DNA from: Sulfurospirillum oryzae | GTDB lineage: Bacteria; Campylobacterota; Campylobacteria; Campylobacterales; Sulfurospirillaceae | Length of the DNA: 64,000 nt | Direction of reading: 5' to 3' | Assembly (NCBI RefSeq): GCF_025770725.1 | Contig: NZ_JANZKZ010000001.1 | Location: 744,001-808,000, forward strand | In this document: one piece after another, positions 26,880 through 35,905 of the stretch | How the letters are laid out: the number at the start of each line of letters is the position of its first letter | Numbering within the stretch: the stretch's first letter is position 1 | Position numbers and translations under genes: made by a program | The notes under the pieces: model-generated | Told to the model about the DNA's origin: nothing | The model's database searches: none | Seen by the model: the letters and a program-made list of their open reading frames with translations, nothing else

Positions 26880-29054
26880 TTAGCCTTGTGACGCCTGCTT
26901 TTTGACCTCTTTTCTTTTTACATGTAAAATAAATTCCGTGTAGCCATTGGGCTGCTTTTTTCCTTTAAAGACAAGATCCAATGCGGCTCGAAAAGCGATA
27001 CTCTTCTCAAAATGAGGTGACATCGGACGATAATGTTTATCGTGATTATTTTGTTTATCTACCACAACCGCCATCTTTTCAAACGCATTTTTCACCTCTT
27101 CATGTGTTACGATGCCATGATGTAACCAGTTTGCAAGGTGTTGACTTGAAATTCTCAGCGTTGCTCTATCTTCCATAAGCTCCACATTGTTAATATCAGG
27201 CACTTTAGAACACCCTATTCCTTGATCTACCCAACGTACGACATATCCTAAAATGCTCTGTATATTGTTTTCAATCTCTTGCGTAATCTCTTCTTTGCTT
27301 AATGAGCCATGTAATATTGGAGGTGTCAAAATGGCATCAAGACTCGCCTGAGGACGCTTTGCAATCTCTTGGAGTACCTTTTGAACATCAATGTAATGAT
27401 AATGCAATGCATGCAGTGTAGCCGCTGTTGGTGATGGCACCCAAGCTGTTGTTGCACCCGCTTTTGGATGCGCAATTTTAAGCTCAACCATCTTTTTCAT
27501 CAAATCAGGCATCGTCCACATCCCTTTGCCAATTTGAGCTTTATCTTTAAATCCCATACTCAAGCCAACATCAACATTGTGATCTTCGTAGGCTTTCAAC
27601 CAAGCCTCTTTTTTCATTGACTCTTTGGGCACAACAGCACCTAATTCCATACAGGAATGAATCTCATCTCCCGTTCGATCTAAAAAGCCTGTATTAATAA
27701 AAAAGACCCGCTCTTTTGCTTGTGAAATCGCTGCTTCAAGATTAATCGTTGTACGTCTCTCTTCGTCCATAAGCCCCATTTTAATCGTATATCGTGGTAA
27801 TGCTAAGACATCCTCGACGCGCCCAAAAAGAGTGTTGATAAAAGCTATCTCTTCAGGACCATGGCATTTTGGTTTGACAATATAGACACTTCCGTTGACG
27901 CTATTGCGAATACCCTCTGTTTTTTGGAGATCGTGCATGGCACAAAGTGTTGTAACAAAAGCATCTAAAAACCCCTCTGGAATCGCTTCATCTTTACATG
28001 TAACAGCATCTGTGTACATGTGTATACCCACATTCCGGATCAATAAAAGCACGCGTCCTTTTAAGGTAATCCTTTCGCCCTTTCGTGAGGTAAATGTTTT
28101 ATCAGGGTTTAGTTTTCGATGAATCGTTTTGCCTTTATTCTCAAAAGTAGCAGATAAATCACCCCTCATCAATCCATTCCAATTTCGATAAATGGCTATT
28201 TTATCTTCTGCATCCACTGCCGCTACAGAATCTTCACAATCTTGTATGGCACTGAGTGCTGATTCGATAATAACGTCTTTAAGACCTGAGGGATGGCTCT
28301 TTCCTATAAGGCTTTGTTTATCGATTTGAATCTCTACATGCAAACCGTTGTTTTTGAGCAAAAGAGAGCTTATTTCATTCTCATGAAAGTTATACCCTGC
28401 AAACTTCTCAGGCTGTAGTAATACCACCGTTTCACGATTGGCGAGGATGGCATAAAGTTTGTGATCTTGAATCGTAAAGCCATGAACATCTGCGTATGAG
28501 TGTTCTTGAAGTGGTGCGACCTGATCTAAAAAAGCAAAAGCGAGCTCAAATACTTTCGCCCCGCGTGCTGGATTGTACTGCTCTTTTTTTTCATAAGGCG
28601 CTACCTCATCTATCATATCTGTCCCGTAAAACACATCAAACAGACTGCCCCATCTTGCATTTGCCGCATTGAGCGCGTAACGGGCATTATCGGCTGGAAC
28701 GACCAGTTGTGGGGCTGCTACCTCTGAAATTTCAGGATCTACATGTAACGTTCCAATAGTCTCTGTTTGAGGTACTTCTACCAAATAACCTATTTGTTTG
28801 AGAAAATGTTGATGTTCTTCGGGTGTAAAAGATGTTGTCCGGTGGGCTAAATACCAAGCATCAAGTTTCTCTTGAAAAGCATCACGCTTGTCCAAAAGCA
28901 TTTTATTAATCGGTGCAAGTTCATGAAGTGTTTTTTCAAATCCATTCCAAAAATGCTCAACACTTATGCCTGTTTGAGGTATTGCCTCTTTAGAGATAAA
29001 ATCATACAAAGCGGCATTAATTTTAAGTGATCCATAGCTGATTGTTTGTGACAT
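26880..29054 (-). CDS. glcB: Malate synthase G
   Basis: A 724-residue malate synthase of the long, monomeric G type, condensing glyoxylate with acetyl-CoA to malate. The length fits the family (about 720). Landmarks are NAANARWGSLFDVFYGTDMI, the catalytic-region NTGFLDRTGDEIHS and MGLMDEERRTTINLE. Isocitrate lyase is not encoded in this window, so glyoxylate may come from elsewhere. It is preceded by a long inverted repeat framing a -10 box, which suggests tight repression. Three TACATGTA copies fall inside the gene. Confidence 0.96.
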   Translation of the reverse strand: MSQTISYGSLKINAALYDFISKEAIPQTGISVEHFWNGFEKTLHELAPINKMLLDKRDAFQEKLDAWYLAHRTTSFTPEEHQHFLKQIGYLVEVPQTETIGTLHVDPEISEVAAPQLVVPADNARYALNAANARWGSLFDVFYGTDMIDEVAPYEKKEQYNPARGAKVFELAFAFLDQVAPLQEHSYADVHGFTIQDHKLYAILANRETVVLLQPEKFAGYNFHENEISSLLLKNNGLHVEIQIDKQSLIGKSHPSGLKDVIIESALSAIQDCEDSVAAVDAEDKIAIYRNWNGLMRGDLSATFENKGKTIHRKLNPDKTFTSRKGERITLKGRVLLLIRNVGIHMYTDAVTCKDEAIPEGFLDAFVTTLCAMHDLQKTEGIRNSVNGSVYIVKPKCHGPEEIAFINTLFGRVEDVLALPRYTIKMGLMDEERRTTINLEAAISQAKERVFFINTGFLDRTGDEIHSCMELGAVVPKESMKKEAWLKAYEDHNVDVGLSMGFKDKAQIGKGMWTMPDLMKKMVELKIAHPKAGATTAWVPSPTAATLHALHYHYIDVQKVLQEIAKRPQASLDAILTPPILHGSLSKEEITQEIENNIQSILGYVVRWVDQGIGCSKVPDINNVELMEDRATLRISSQHLANWLHHGIVTHEEVKNAFEKMAVVVDKQNNHDKHYRPMSPHFEKSIAFRAALDLVFKGKKQPNGYTEFILHVKRKEVKKQASQG

Positions 29055-29073
29055 GCGAAAGCTCCTTTTGAAT

Positions 29074-29116
29074 TTTGTTAGACTTTTTAAATATATTATA
29101 CAAAAAGTCTAACAAA
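29074..29116 (-). promoter_or_regulatory. Inverted-repeat operator framing the glcB promoter
   Basis: Perfect 15-bp arms (29074-29088 TTTGTTAGACTTTTT and 29102-29116 AAAAAGTCTAACAAA) surround a 13-nt centre. On the minus strand the centre contains TATAAT, a good -10 box. The arrangement fits a dimeric repressor site over the glcB promoter. Confidence 0.7.
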
Positions 29117-29159
29117 TTGGTATGATAAGAGCCTGATTTTTTTAAAGAAGTTTTGAGTT

Positions 29160-29522
29160 TTAAAAGAAAATACGCATAAGACAAAATCCCCACACAACAA
29201 CAAAAATAACAATGCTTAAAAAGACAACCGCACTGCCCGCGTCTTTGGCGCGTCCTGCCATTTCATGGTATTCTAAAGTAACCAAGTCCGTCACACGCTC
29301 AATAGCGCTGTTCATTGCCTCAGCTAAAGGCATCCCCATAAGTGCAATAAACATGAGGAGTTTATAAGAAAGCTCTAATGGCACTAAAAAAATAACGGGT
29401 AATAGACACAAAACAATCACAAGTTCTACACGAAATGAGGTCTCATTGGCGATAATATCGCGTAATCCTTTAAGCGCATAGGTTGTATTTTTAAAAAAAT
29501 GGTATCTAGGTTGGTTTCTCAC
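29160..29522 (-). CDS. dgkA: Diacylglycerol kinase
   Basis: A 120-residue integral membrane kinase with three hydrophobic helices and the hallmark region EAMNSAIERVTDLV...AGRAKDAGSAVVF. It recycles diacylglycerol, a by-product of phosphoethanolamine transfer. It sits 9 bp downstream of the phosphoethanolamine transferase gene on the same strand, a pairing also known in C. jejuni that makes metabolic sense. Confidence 0.95.
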   Translation of the reverse strand: MRNQPRYHFFKNTTYALKGLRDIIANETSFRVELVIVLCLLPVIFLVPLELSYKLLMFIALMGMPLAEAMNSAIERVTDLVTLEYHEMAGRAKDAGSAVVFLSIVIFVVVWGFCLMRIFF

Positions 29523-29531
29523 ACTAAGCCT

Positions 29532-31121
29532 TTATTTTTTTTGGTATGTTAGTATATCTTTTGTCGAATCATAGAGTGCTGTTTGCACACCCATTACGCC
29601 CAAAATAGTATGAAAAAGATTATCATGTGAGTAATCTTGTGATGCTCTTTTCATAAGAGATGCTATATCGATGCGCTCTTTGCTTTTATGTCCAAACCAC
29701 ATAAGTGCTCCAACATGCGTCTGCTCATCAGGTGCCATAAAGTAAGGAATCCCATGCAAATAAAGTCCTTTTTCACCCAAAGATTCACCGTGATCCGCCA
29801 TATAAATCATGGCTGTTTGGAAATTTTGGTCATTCTGCTTTAAAAAAGCGATGGTTTTTGAGAGAAAATAGTCGGTGTACAAAATAGCATTATCATACGC
29901 ATTACCAATCTCTTCAGAGCTGCATTTTTCAACTTGATTGGTTTGACACGTCGGTGTAAATTTTTCAAAAGCTTTAGGATAACGCTTATAATACGCAGGT
30001 CCATGGTTACCCATCTGATGAAGCACGATGAGGATATCGCCTTTTTGCGCATTCACATACTCCTGAAGCCCTACAAGCATTCCTTCATCACGGCACTCAT
30101 CTTCGCACATGGTATTGTTTTGGCTCAGTTTATAATCTTGATATTCCACGCGTAATGCAACTCCTTTGGAATCAGAGTTGTTGTCACGCCATAAGATACT
30201 TGATCCACTGTGCTTGAGTACATCAATGACATTTTCACGTGCTTTTGCCTCTTTATCGGTGTAGTTTTTACGATCTAAGCCTGAAAACATACAAGGTACC
30301 GAAATGGCTGTTGAGGTTCCACACGAATAGAGATTGGAAAAATTGATAATGTCTTCTTTTTGCAATAAAGGATTTGTTTGTCTTTCATACCCATTGAGTG
30401 AAAAACGATTTGCACGGGCTGCTTCTCCCACAACGACAATTGTTAGTTTTCGTGTGCCATCTTCTGATTTTTTAGCATCCAATCCAATTTGTTTTAGTGT
30501 TGCCTCTTTTTTATAAAAACTGTTATAAACATAATAACCCACAGAGTAGAGACAATACGTCGGATTGGTATAGTAACGAAGCGATTTATGTTCTCTAAAA
30601 AATGAGGTGTAAAAGCGATTAAAGGCAAAAAGCATCACCGCAATCAGTATCAGTGCGATACCTATACTTTTTACTTTCCCAAAAACCTCTTCTTTAAAGC
30701 TTCCATAAGCGACAGGTACGCGATAAATCATAAAAGAAGGAAGTATGCCCAAAAAGAAGAAATATCCTAAAAGCTTCATATTAATAAGATCCATTGACTC
30801 ATTAATGTTTGTTTCCACAGCATTTTGAATCATCGTATCATCAAGAATGACATTGTAAGTATTCATAAAATAATTGGTCAAAGAAGCGATCAAAACCAAT
30901 GCGATTAACAAAGGTTTGAGCGTATAACGAGCGCTTAACAGTGTCACTAACACGGTTATAATAGCCGCTAACACGATGCCTAAAGAGAGAAGAAATCCAA
31001 CATTTGAAGCTGAAAATTCATATACGCTCATGACATGCTTAAAAAAAGAGAGGTTATCAAAGAGTACCAAGAAAAGCGCTACGATTACGACAAATCTTGT
31101 ACTGGTTATTTTAAATTGCAT
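29532..31121 (-). CDS. eptA: Phosphoethanolamine transferase (EptA/EptC-like)
   Basis: A 529-residue inner-membrane enzyme with about five N-terminal membrane helices and a periplasmic sulfatase-fold domain. The nucleophile region CGTSTAISVPCMFS, the metal-binding VVGEAAR and the later MADHGESLGE are present. It transfers phosphoethanolamine from phosphatidylethanolamine to lipid A or other surface targets; the C. jejuni orthologue (EptC) also modifies the flagellar rod protein FlgG. The subtype cannot be settled from sequence. Confidence 0.93.
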   Translation of the reverse strand: MQFKITSTRFVVIVALFLVLFDNLSFFKHVMSVYEFSASNVGFLLSLGIVLAAIITVLVTLLSARYTLKPLLIALVLIASLTNYFMNTYNVILDDTMIQNAVETNINESMDLINMKLLGYFFFLGILPSFMIYRVPVAYGSFKEEVFGKVKSIGIALILIAVMLFAFNRFYTSFFREHKSLRYYTNPTYCLYSVGYYVYNSFYKKEATLKQIGLDAKKSEDGTRKLTIVVVGEAARANRFSLNGYERQTNPLLQKEDIINFSNLYSCGTSTAISVPCMFSGLDRKNYTDKEAKARENVIDVLKHSGSSILWRDNNSDSKGVALRVEYQDYKLSQNNTMCEDECRDEGMLVGLQEYVNAQKGDILIVLHQMGNHGPAYYKRYPKAFEKFTPTCQTNQVEKCSSEEIGNAYDNAILYTDYFLSKTIAFLKQNDQNFQTAMIYMADHGESLGEKGLYLHGIPYFMAPDEQTHVGALMWFGHKSKERIDIASLMKRASQDYSHDNLFHTILGVMGVQTALYDSTKDILTYQKK

Positions 31122-31143
31122 TTATTCTCACTTGCAGTTTCTT

Positions 31144-31155
31144 TTTACATGTAAA
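31144..31155. repeat. TTTACATGTAAA palindrome upstream of eptA
   Basis: This copy lies in the 41-bp gap between the small membrane protein gene and eptA, 23 bp before the eptA start. Confidence 0.6.
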
Positions 31156-31162
31156 GTATAGT

Positions 31163-31465
31163 TTAGTTTTTTAAACAGATGTTCCGAGCAAGATACCATT
31201 TAACAATTGCCATCGTCGAATAGCTCATTTCACGCTGTTCAAAAGGGATGGAGCAAATACGCATCTTAGAGCTTACCACACCACTGACAAGTGTGAGAAA
31301 AAGAAAAAAAGCGATGCCTATCCAAATATTATAGACATACCCTATCCACAAACCCACAATGGTCGGCGTAAAGGTCAATGCTCCATAAACAGTAAACATC
31401 GCTACACGACACCAAAATCCTCTGATCTTAGGAACAATTTCAATAATCGGTGGAATGTGATCCAT
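31163..31465 (-). CDS. Small membrane protein of unknown function
   Basis: A 100-residue protein with a short N-terminal cytoplasmic part, a TM-like pair (about residues 20-45 and 45-68) and a basic C-terminus with two Cys residues. I do not recognise the family. Its ATG lies 2 bp after the yajQ stop on the same strand, so it is translated with the YajQ cluster. Confidence 0.7.
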   Translation of the reverse strand: MDHIPPIIEIVPKIRGFWCRVAMFTVYGALTFTPTIVGLWIGYVYNIWIGIAFFLFLTLVSGVVSSKMRICSIPFEQREMSYSTMAIVKWYLARNICLKN

Positions 31466-31467
31466 GG

Positions 31468-31965
31468 TTATTTAAGATTGGTAAAGTTGACTGGAAAATC
31501 GAAATCGCATCCGCGAATGGCTTTGATAGCCTCTTGTAAGTCATCAATTGCCTTACCCTCAACTCTTACAACATGACCACGAATCGAAGCTTGCACTTTG
31601 AGTTTAAGATCTTTAATCTCTTTAACAATCTTTTTCGCATCATCACTGGAGATCGCATCCACAATACTCACAGTTACTTTGGTTTTATTGCCACCGGCTA
31701 CTTCACGTTTTGTCTCTTTGAGTGCTTTAGAAGAAATATCTCGCTTAATGGCTTCCGAAATTAACGCCTCTACCATTGCATCAGCCTTACTGTCTGTTGT
31801 GGTTACAAGTGTGACAGTTTTTGCTTTCTCATTGTGATCAAACTCACACGTAATGCCTTTAAAATCCCATCGATTGGTGATGACTTTTTTAGCTTGCTCA
31901 TAAGCATCTTTAAATTTTTGCTTATCAATCTCTGCACTAATGTCAAAACTATGCTCTTTTGCCAT
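31468..31965 (-). CDS. yajQ: YajQ-family nucleotide-binding protein
   Basis: A 165-residue member of the YajQ (DUF520) family: EHSFDISAEIDKQ at the start, RWDFKG in the middle, and KEIKDLKLKVQASIRGHVVRV near the end. Family members bind cyclic di-GMP in some bacteria. It is the fifth gene of the minus-strand cluster that starts at 35447, in the same order as in C. jejuni. Confidence 0.94.
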   Translation of the reverse strand: MAKEHSFDISAEIDKQKFKDAYEQAKKVITNRWDFKGITCEFDHNEKAKTVTLVTTTDSKADAMVEALISEAIKRDISSKALKETKREVAGGNKTKVTVSIVDAISSDDAKKIVKEIKDLKLKVQASIRGHVVRVEGKAIDDLQEAIKAIRGCDFDFPVNFTNLK

Positions 31966-31974
31966 ACATTCTCC

Positions 31975-32907
31975 TTATTGTCTTAGAAATTCTTTGATAT
32001 TTTCACCTACAAGTCGCATCAATTCCCTCCTTGCCTCCACACTCGCCCATGCAATATGAGGCGTAATGATAAGACGTTCAGGATGCTTTACATGTAAAAG
32101 CGGATGATTCTCTACCATTGGCTCAACCGCCAATACATCTAGCCCTACATAAATCTCTTTAGCATCAATAACTTCACGTAAATCATCTTCATTCACGATG
32201 CCACCACGACCTACATTGACTAAAATAGCACCTTTTTTCGTAAGGGTTAACTGCTCTTTATCAATCAAGTTTTTTGTATTTTCATTGAGTGGTGCATGAA
32301 TCGAAATAACATCGCACGTTTGCATCATGGCTTCAAGACTCACACGCTCAAAACGATTGTCACTATTGGCGCCGCTGGTCGAATAATAAACCACATTTGC
32401 CCCAAATGCCGAAGCAATTTTTGCAACCTCTTTTCCTATTGCACCAAAACCAACAATTCCCCAACGTTTACCTTTAAGCTCCCAAAATGGACGGTCAATA
32501 TGCGTATACATTGGACTTTGACACCAAGCGCCTGATGTGACAAACGAATCATAATAACGACAATGCCCCAAAAGATTAAGTACGAGCATCAAAGTCGTTT
32601 GTGCCACGGATGCAGTCGAATAACCCGCAACATTTTTAACCACAATGCCTTTTTGCTTCGCGTACTCCAAATCAACGTTATTCGTTCCCGTAGCGGTAAT
32701 GCAAATTAGCCCTAAATTTGGGCATGCGTCCATCACATCCTTGTCAATTAACACTTTATTGGTTAAAACAATCTTCGCATCGCCAATATGCTCTACTCTT
32801 TGCTCTAAAACCGTTGTTTCAAAGGTTTCAAATTCCCCAAACTGCTTGAAAAGAGTTAAGTCTGCATCATCGCCTAATGTCTTAGCATCTAAAAAAACAA
32901 TTTTCAT
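31975..32907 (-). CDS. D-2-hydroxyacid dehydrogenase
   Basis: A 310-residue NAD-dependent dehydrogenase. The nucleotide-binding motif is GIVGFGAIGKEVA (about residues 148-160), the catalytic Arg is in LVNVGRGGIVNE, the Glu lies in DVLAVEP, and the catalytic His is in ITPHIAWAS. The substrate is uncertain (glycerate, lactate or hydroxypyruvate type). It overlaps no neighbour but lies 3 bp after the ATP-grasp gene and 9 bp before yajQ, so it is operonic. Confidence 0.92.
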   Translation of the reverse strand: MKIVFLDAKTLGDDADLTLFKQFGEFETFETTVLEQRVEHIGDAKIVLTNKVLIDKDVMDACPNLGLICITATGTNNVDLEYAKQKGIVVKNVAGYSTASVAQTTLMLVLNLLGHCRYYDSFVTSGAWCQSPMYTHIDRPFWELKGKRWGIVGFGAIGKEVAKIASAFGANVVYYSTSGANSDNRFERVSLEAMMQTCDVISIHAPLNENTKNLIDKEQLTLTKKGAILVNVGRGGIVNEDDLREVIDAKEIYVGLDVLAVEPMVENHPLLHVKHPERLIITPHIAWASVEARRELMRLVGENIKEFLRQ

Positions 32908-32910
32908 TGT

Positions 32911-34095
32911 TTAGTCCTTTATGCGGTGTCCCACAAATTTTGAGAAGTTCTCCATAATAAGCCCTCCTCTTCTAAAACCAAGTCCACATCCCTCATAAGC
33001 AAAGAAAACGCCTGCTTGGTATGATTGACCCTCGCTATCTCTTGGAAGCTCTGCATACGCTTGGTAAATGGGTTTAAAGTTACCATATTCACCCTCTGTT
33101 TTTGCCATGACAGACATGTCACTGTCGTAAATAATAGTATTTGCACCTTCTCGTCCAAAGGCTCTTTTTTCAACCTGTTTTTTACCCTTTAGTGGATCAA
33201 ATGAGGTTTCCAAAAGTAAAGGATGGTTAGGGAAAAGATCCCATAAAACTTTCATAAACGCTTTACTTTGAAACAGAAGCGTATAGGCAGGGTTTAAAAT
33301 GATCGCCTTTTGCTCACGAACAATCTCATCTAGAAGCAGTGCCAAATCACCCTCTTCGATAGCGATATTTTCCCAAGGAACTAGCTTGAACCAATATTCA
33401 AAGTTCTCATCTCCTTTAAAAATACCCTCGCTCCCACTAAATCCAACCTTATCGACATAAGCAAAATCAGTGTGAAAACCTGCTTCATTCGCAGCTGTCT
33501 GAAGAAGTCTGGTCGTATTTTCATCTTCGATATTTCCGCGAATGGAAGAGAAAAGGATTTTCCATCCCTCATAATATTCGGCAAAATCTTCTGGGTTGCC
33601 ACCAAGTACCACCAAGCGTTTGAAGTTCTCTTTGAGCGCTTCAAAAACGGTATTAAACTGTTTAGCTTCATCCATGCCATTGGCTTTAAGCATTGCCCAT
33701 TGAATAATCGCTGTTTCATACAATGATGTTGGTGTATCGGCATTGAATTCTATGAGCTTAATGGGTTTGCCATCCACGCCACCCGCAAAATCAAAACGTC
33801 CATACAGATGCCAATGCACATCATTCGACCATGAGTTTTTAATCAATTCTACAAGATTAAACGGAATATTAAGCTCATGAAACAGATTGTTGTCAATGAC
33901 ATATTGACCGGCTTCCGCAAACATATCATAAAGTTCATTGGCAGCGGCATAATAAGCTTCTACCTCATCATTACTCACAAGCACTAACTCATCCGCTACA
34001 TAAGATGTCTGATCAGCATCGGTATGCCAATAAAATCCGATAGACTCTAAAAACTCTTTACTTAACGGTTTAATTTTTTCTACATGTAACATCAT
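32911..34095 (-). CDS. Glutathionylspermidine-synthase-like ATP-grasp protein
   Basis: A 394-residue member of the glutathionylspermidine synthase family (pre-ATP-grasp plus ATP-grasp region), with IEFNADTPTSLYETA in the N-terminal third and an ATP-grasp C-terminus containing NPAYTLLFQSKAFM. The true product is not known; Campylobacterota are not established makers of glutathionylspermidine, so an amide ligase on another small molecule or peptide is possible. The ATG overlaps the lipoprotein stop codon (TAATG); a second ATG follows immediately. Conserved neighbour of the lipoprotein and dehydrogenase. Confidence 0.88.
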   Translation of the reverse strand: MMLHVEKIKPLSKEFLESIGFYWHTDADQTSYVADELVLVSNDEVEAYYAAANELYDMFAEAGQYVIDNNLFHELNIPFNLVELIKNSWSNDVHWHLYGRFDFAGGVDGKPIKLIEFNADTPTSLYETAIIQWAMLKANGMDEAKQFNTVFEALKENFKRLVVLGGNPEDFAEYYEGWKILFSSIRGNIEDENTTRLLQTAANEAGFHTDFAYVDKVGFSGSEGIFKGDENFEYWFKLVPWENIAIEEGDLALLLDEIVREQKAIILNPAYTLLFQSKAFMKVLWDLFPNHPLLLETSFDPLKGKKQVEKRAFGREGANTIIYDSDMSVMAKTEGEYGNFKPIYQAYAELPRDSEGQSYQAGVFFAYEGCGLGFRRGGLIMENFSKFVGHRIKD

Positions 34096-34724
34096 TAACT
34101 TCCTGAACTTGGGGGTACGCTTGAACTCGAAGTGCCACTTCCGGAACTACTACTTCCTGAGCTTGAACCAAAAAATCCACTGCTTTTAGTTGTACTGCTT
34201 GTGCTCGAAGTGGACATTGGCTTATTAAAACTGGTCGTACTGCGAGAATAGGCTTGCGGGCTTGAATAATTGGTCGCTCTTTGATTTTGATATGTTGGGT
34301 TATTAAAAAGCTTTCCACCAATCCAACTACCAATCATAGCACCTGCAATACTGGAGAGAAGAATGCCCCCTAGTCCCATCTGTCCAGAACTCATGTTCGG
34401 ATTGGTTAAAGGTGATGTGTTATTGTCGATCTTTTTTGCCTCTTCTTGTACCAAAGCATCAATTTCGGTTTGTGTTAAAATACGCTCGCTACCATCGGGT
34501 TTTCTTACAATAACACGTGTTGTTGAACTTGGGTACTCTTCCGCTATTTTGTACTCCCCTGGAGCGATTTCATCCACAATAACCAGAGCACCTTGTGTTT
34601 TTGCCGCATCAGCAAGAGCGTTTTTATTCCCCTCTTTTTGATCACAGCCTTGCATACTAACAATGACCATCACGCCGATACCACCAGCAATCATATAATC
34701 TGAAATTTTACGAATATAGCGCAT
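34095..34724 (-). CDS. UPF0323-family lipoprotein
   Basis: A 209-residue lipoprotein: signal segment with lipobox VSMQGC (Cys near residue 27), then GAYKIAEEYPSS-like sequence and PDGSERILTQTEIDALVQEEAKKID, matching C. jejuni Cj0371 (UPF0323). A glycine-rich hydrophobic stretch near residues 115-135 and a very Ser/Gly/Thr-rich low-complexity tail (about 150-209) follow. It is coupled to the ATP-grasp gene (TAATG). Its biochemical role is unknown; linkage suggests work with the ATP-grasp ligase. Confidence 0.88.
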   Translation of the reverse strand: MRYIRKISDYMIAGGIGVMVIVSMQGCDQKEGNKNALADAAKTQGALVIVDEIAPGEYKIAEEYPSSTTRVIVRKPDGSERILTQTEIDALVQEEAKKIDNNTSPLTNPNMSSGQMGLGGILLSSIAGAMIGSWIGGKLFNNPTYQNQRATNYSSPQAYSRSTTSFNKPMSTSSTSSTTKSSGFFGSSSGSSSSGSGTSSSSVPPSSGS

Positions 34725-34730
34725 GATCTT

Positions 34731-35447
34731 TTATTCTCCTAGAATCTCTTTAAGTTTTTTCCCTTTTTTGATAAAAAGCTTGCCATTTTTATCCATGACG
34801 TCATTTAACTGCCCTACTTTTTTACCAATTTTATCGCTGATATGTTGTTTCTCTTTTTTAGAAAACCCTTTTTCTTTGAGATAACTTCTTAAATCTCTCC
34901 AGTCACTGTAAGATTCAAACATATCATCAACGACCCTATTATCATCCTCTTCATCTAAAACATCTGCTTCTTCAAATGAAAAAGGTGTGGGTGAAGATGT
35001 AGCATGTGAAGGAGTAATGGATGCGGGTGCGTTAGTCGATGTTACTGTCTCATTTCCCGTATGCGTGATTTGTCGATTAGCTAAGGTAAGAATCGCTTTG
35101 AGTTGCTCATCGCGCTCTTTGTAGATCATCTCTATCTTTTCTTTCGATTCAATCAAAAGACGTTCTTTATCAGCGATAAGGCGCTCTTTATCGGCTTCGA
35201 GTTTTTCATTTTTCAGTTTCATCTCTTCGAGTTGCACTTTGAGTAACTCTACATAGGCACTCTCTGTAGGGCTTTCTATCTTGCGTATAGATGGTCCTTC
35301 TTTGAGGCTACTTTTTGTTAGTAAAATGTACTTCACGCCATTTTCAATAACACTTTGCAGAGAGCCTCTTCGCAAACGATTATAGATAGCCTCTTTGCTC
35401 ACGCCTAAAAGCTTTGCCGCCTCAATAACAGTTAGTTTTTTATCCAT
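34731..35447 (-). CDS. HTH and coiled-coil DNA-binding protein
   Basis: A 238-residue protein. Residues 1-30 form a helix-turn-helix (VIEAAKLLGVSKEAIYNRLRRGSL) of the MerR/excisionase type. Residues 60-115 are a strong coiled coil (ERLIADKERLLIESKEKIE). A Ser/Thr/Pro-rich linker, an acidic patch (EEADVLDEEDDNR) and a basic C-terminal segment follow. It lies 6 bp upstream of the lipoprotein gene and heads the cluster, so it may regulate it. The family is not otherwise recognised. Confidence 0.8.
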   Translation of the reverse strand: MDKKLTVIEAAKLLGVSKEAIYNRLRRGSLQSVIENGVKYILLTKSSLKEGPSIRKIESPTESAYVELLKVQLEEMKLKNEKLEADKERLIADKERLLIESKEKIEMIYKERDEQLKAILTLANRQITHTGNETVTSTNAPASITPSHATSSPTPFSFEEADVLDEEDDNRVVDDMFESYSDWRDLRSYLKEKGFSKKEKQHISDKIGKKVGQLNDVMDKNGKLFIKKGKKLKEILGE

Positions 35448-35549
35448 CTTGTGACCCTTTGCTAACGAAGAGAAATATATTTGCTCTTATGTTATCACAG
35501 CTTTGATTAGTTTATTTTGAGAAAATGTTTTTGAGGGGTTAAGAAGAGA

Positions 35550-35573
35550 AGCCAAGAAGCTAACTTCTTGGCT
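35550..35573 (-). terminator. Hairpin after rpsU
   Basis: A 10-bp stem, AGCCAAGAAG (35550-35559) with CTTCTTGGCT (35564-35573), has a CTAA loop just past the rpsU stop codon. The following minus-strand tail is T-rich but interrupted. Confidence 0.6.
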
Positions 35574-35580
35574 GTGTGTG

Positions 35581-35793
35581 TTAGAGTCTCGACTCGTAAC
35601 GGCGAAGCATATAAAGTCTTTTCAACTGTTTTTTGCGAGCACTAATTTTATCTTTTTTGCGTTTTTCTGTTGCTGTTTCATAGAAACGTCTTGCACGCAC
35701 TTCAGTTACAACTAGGTTACGATCAACTTGTTTTTTAAACTTTCTATACGCTTCGTCAAACGAATCGTTAGGATGTACTTTAATTCCTGGCAT
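35581..35793 (-). CDS. rpsU: 30S ribosomal protein S21
   Basis: A 70-residue basic ribosomal protein with typical [21 protein letters not shown] start and [21 protein letters not shown]-type ribosome-binding site precedes the start. It is between the HTH cluster and the divergent recombinase-like gene; in C. jejuni the same gene neighbours the UPF0323 lipoprotein and the CcoG-like gene. Confidence 0.97.
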   Translation of the reverse strand: MPGIKVHPNDSFDEAYRKFKKQVDRNLVVTEVRARRFYETATEKRKKDKISARKKQLKRLYMLRRYESRL

Positions 35794-35842
35794 ACTCTAT
35801 CCACCACCTTTCTGATGAATTTAGGAGGGAATTGTATCTAAC

Positions 35843-35862
35843 AAGCTTTACATGTAAGCTTA
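35843..35862. repeat. Extended palindrome in the rpsU / recombinase-like divergent region
   Basis: AAGCTTTACATGTAAGCTT is the longest symmetric intergenic copy of the TACATGTA element. It lies about 50 bp upstream of rpsU. Confidence 0.65.
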
Positions 35863-35905
35863 AAAAGCATGACTACTTGCGTTATTGCCACTTTTTTTAT
35901 TTTAC

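Noticed and set aside
30334-30516. Various 60- to 130-codon frames opposite or out of frame with real genes, such as this one in eptA and one at 6169-6561 in the response regulator
   Set aside because: All are shadows of well-supported genes without their own start signals.
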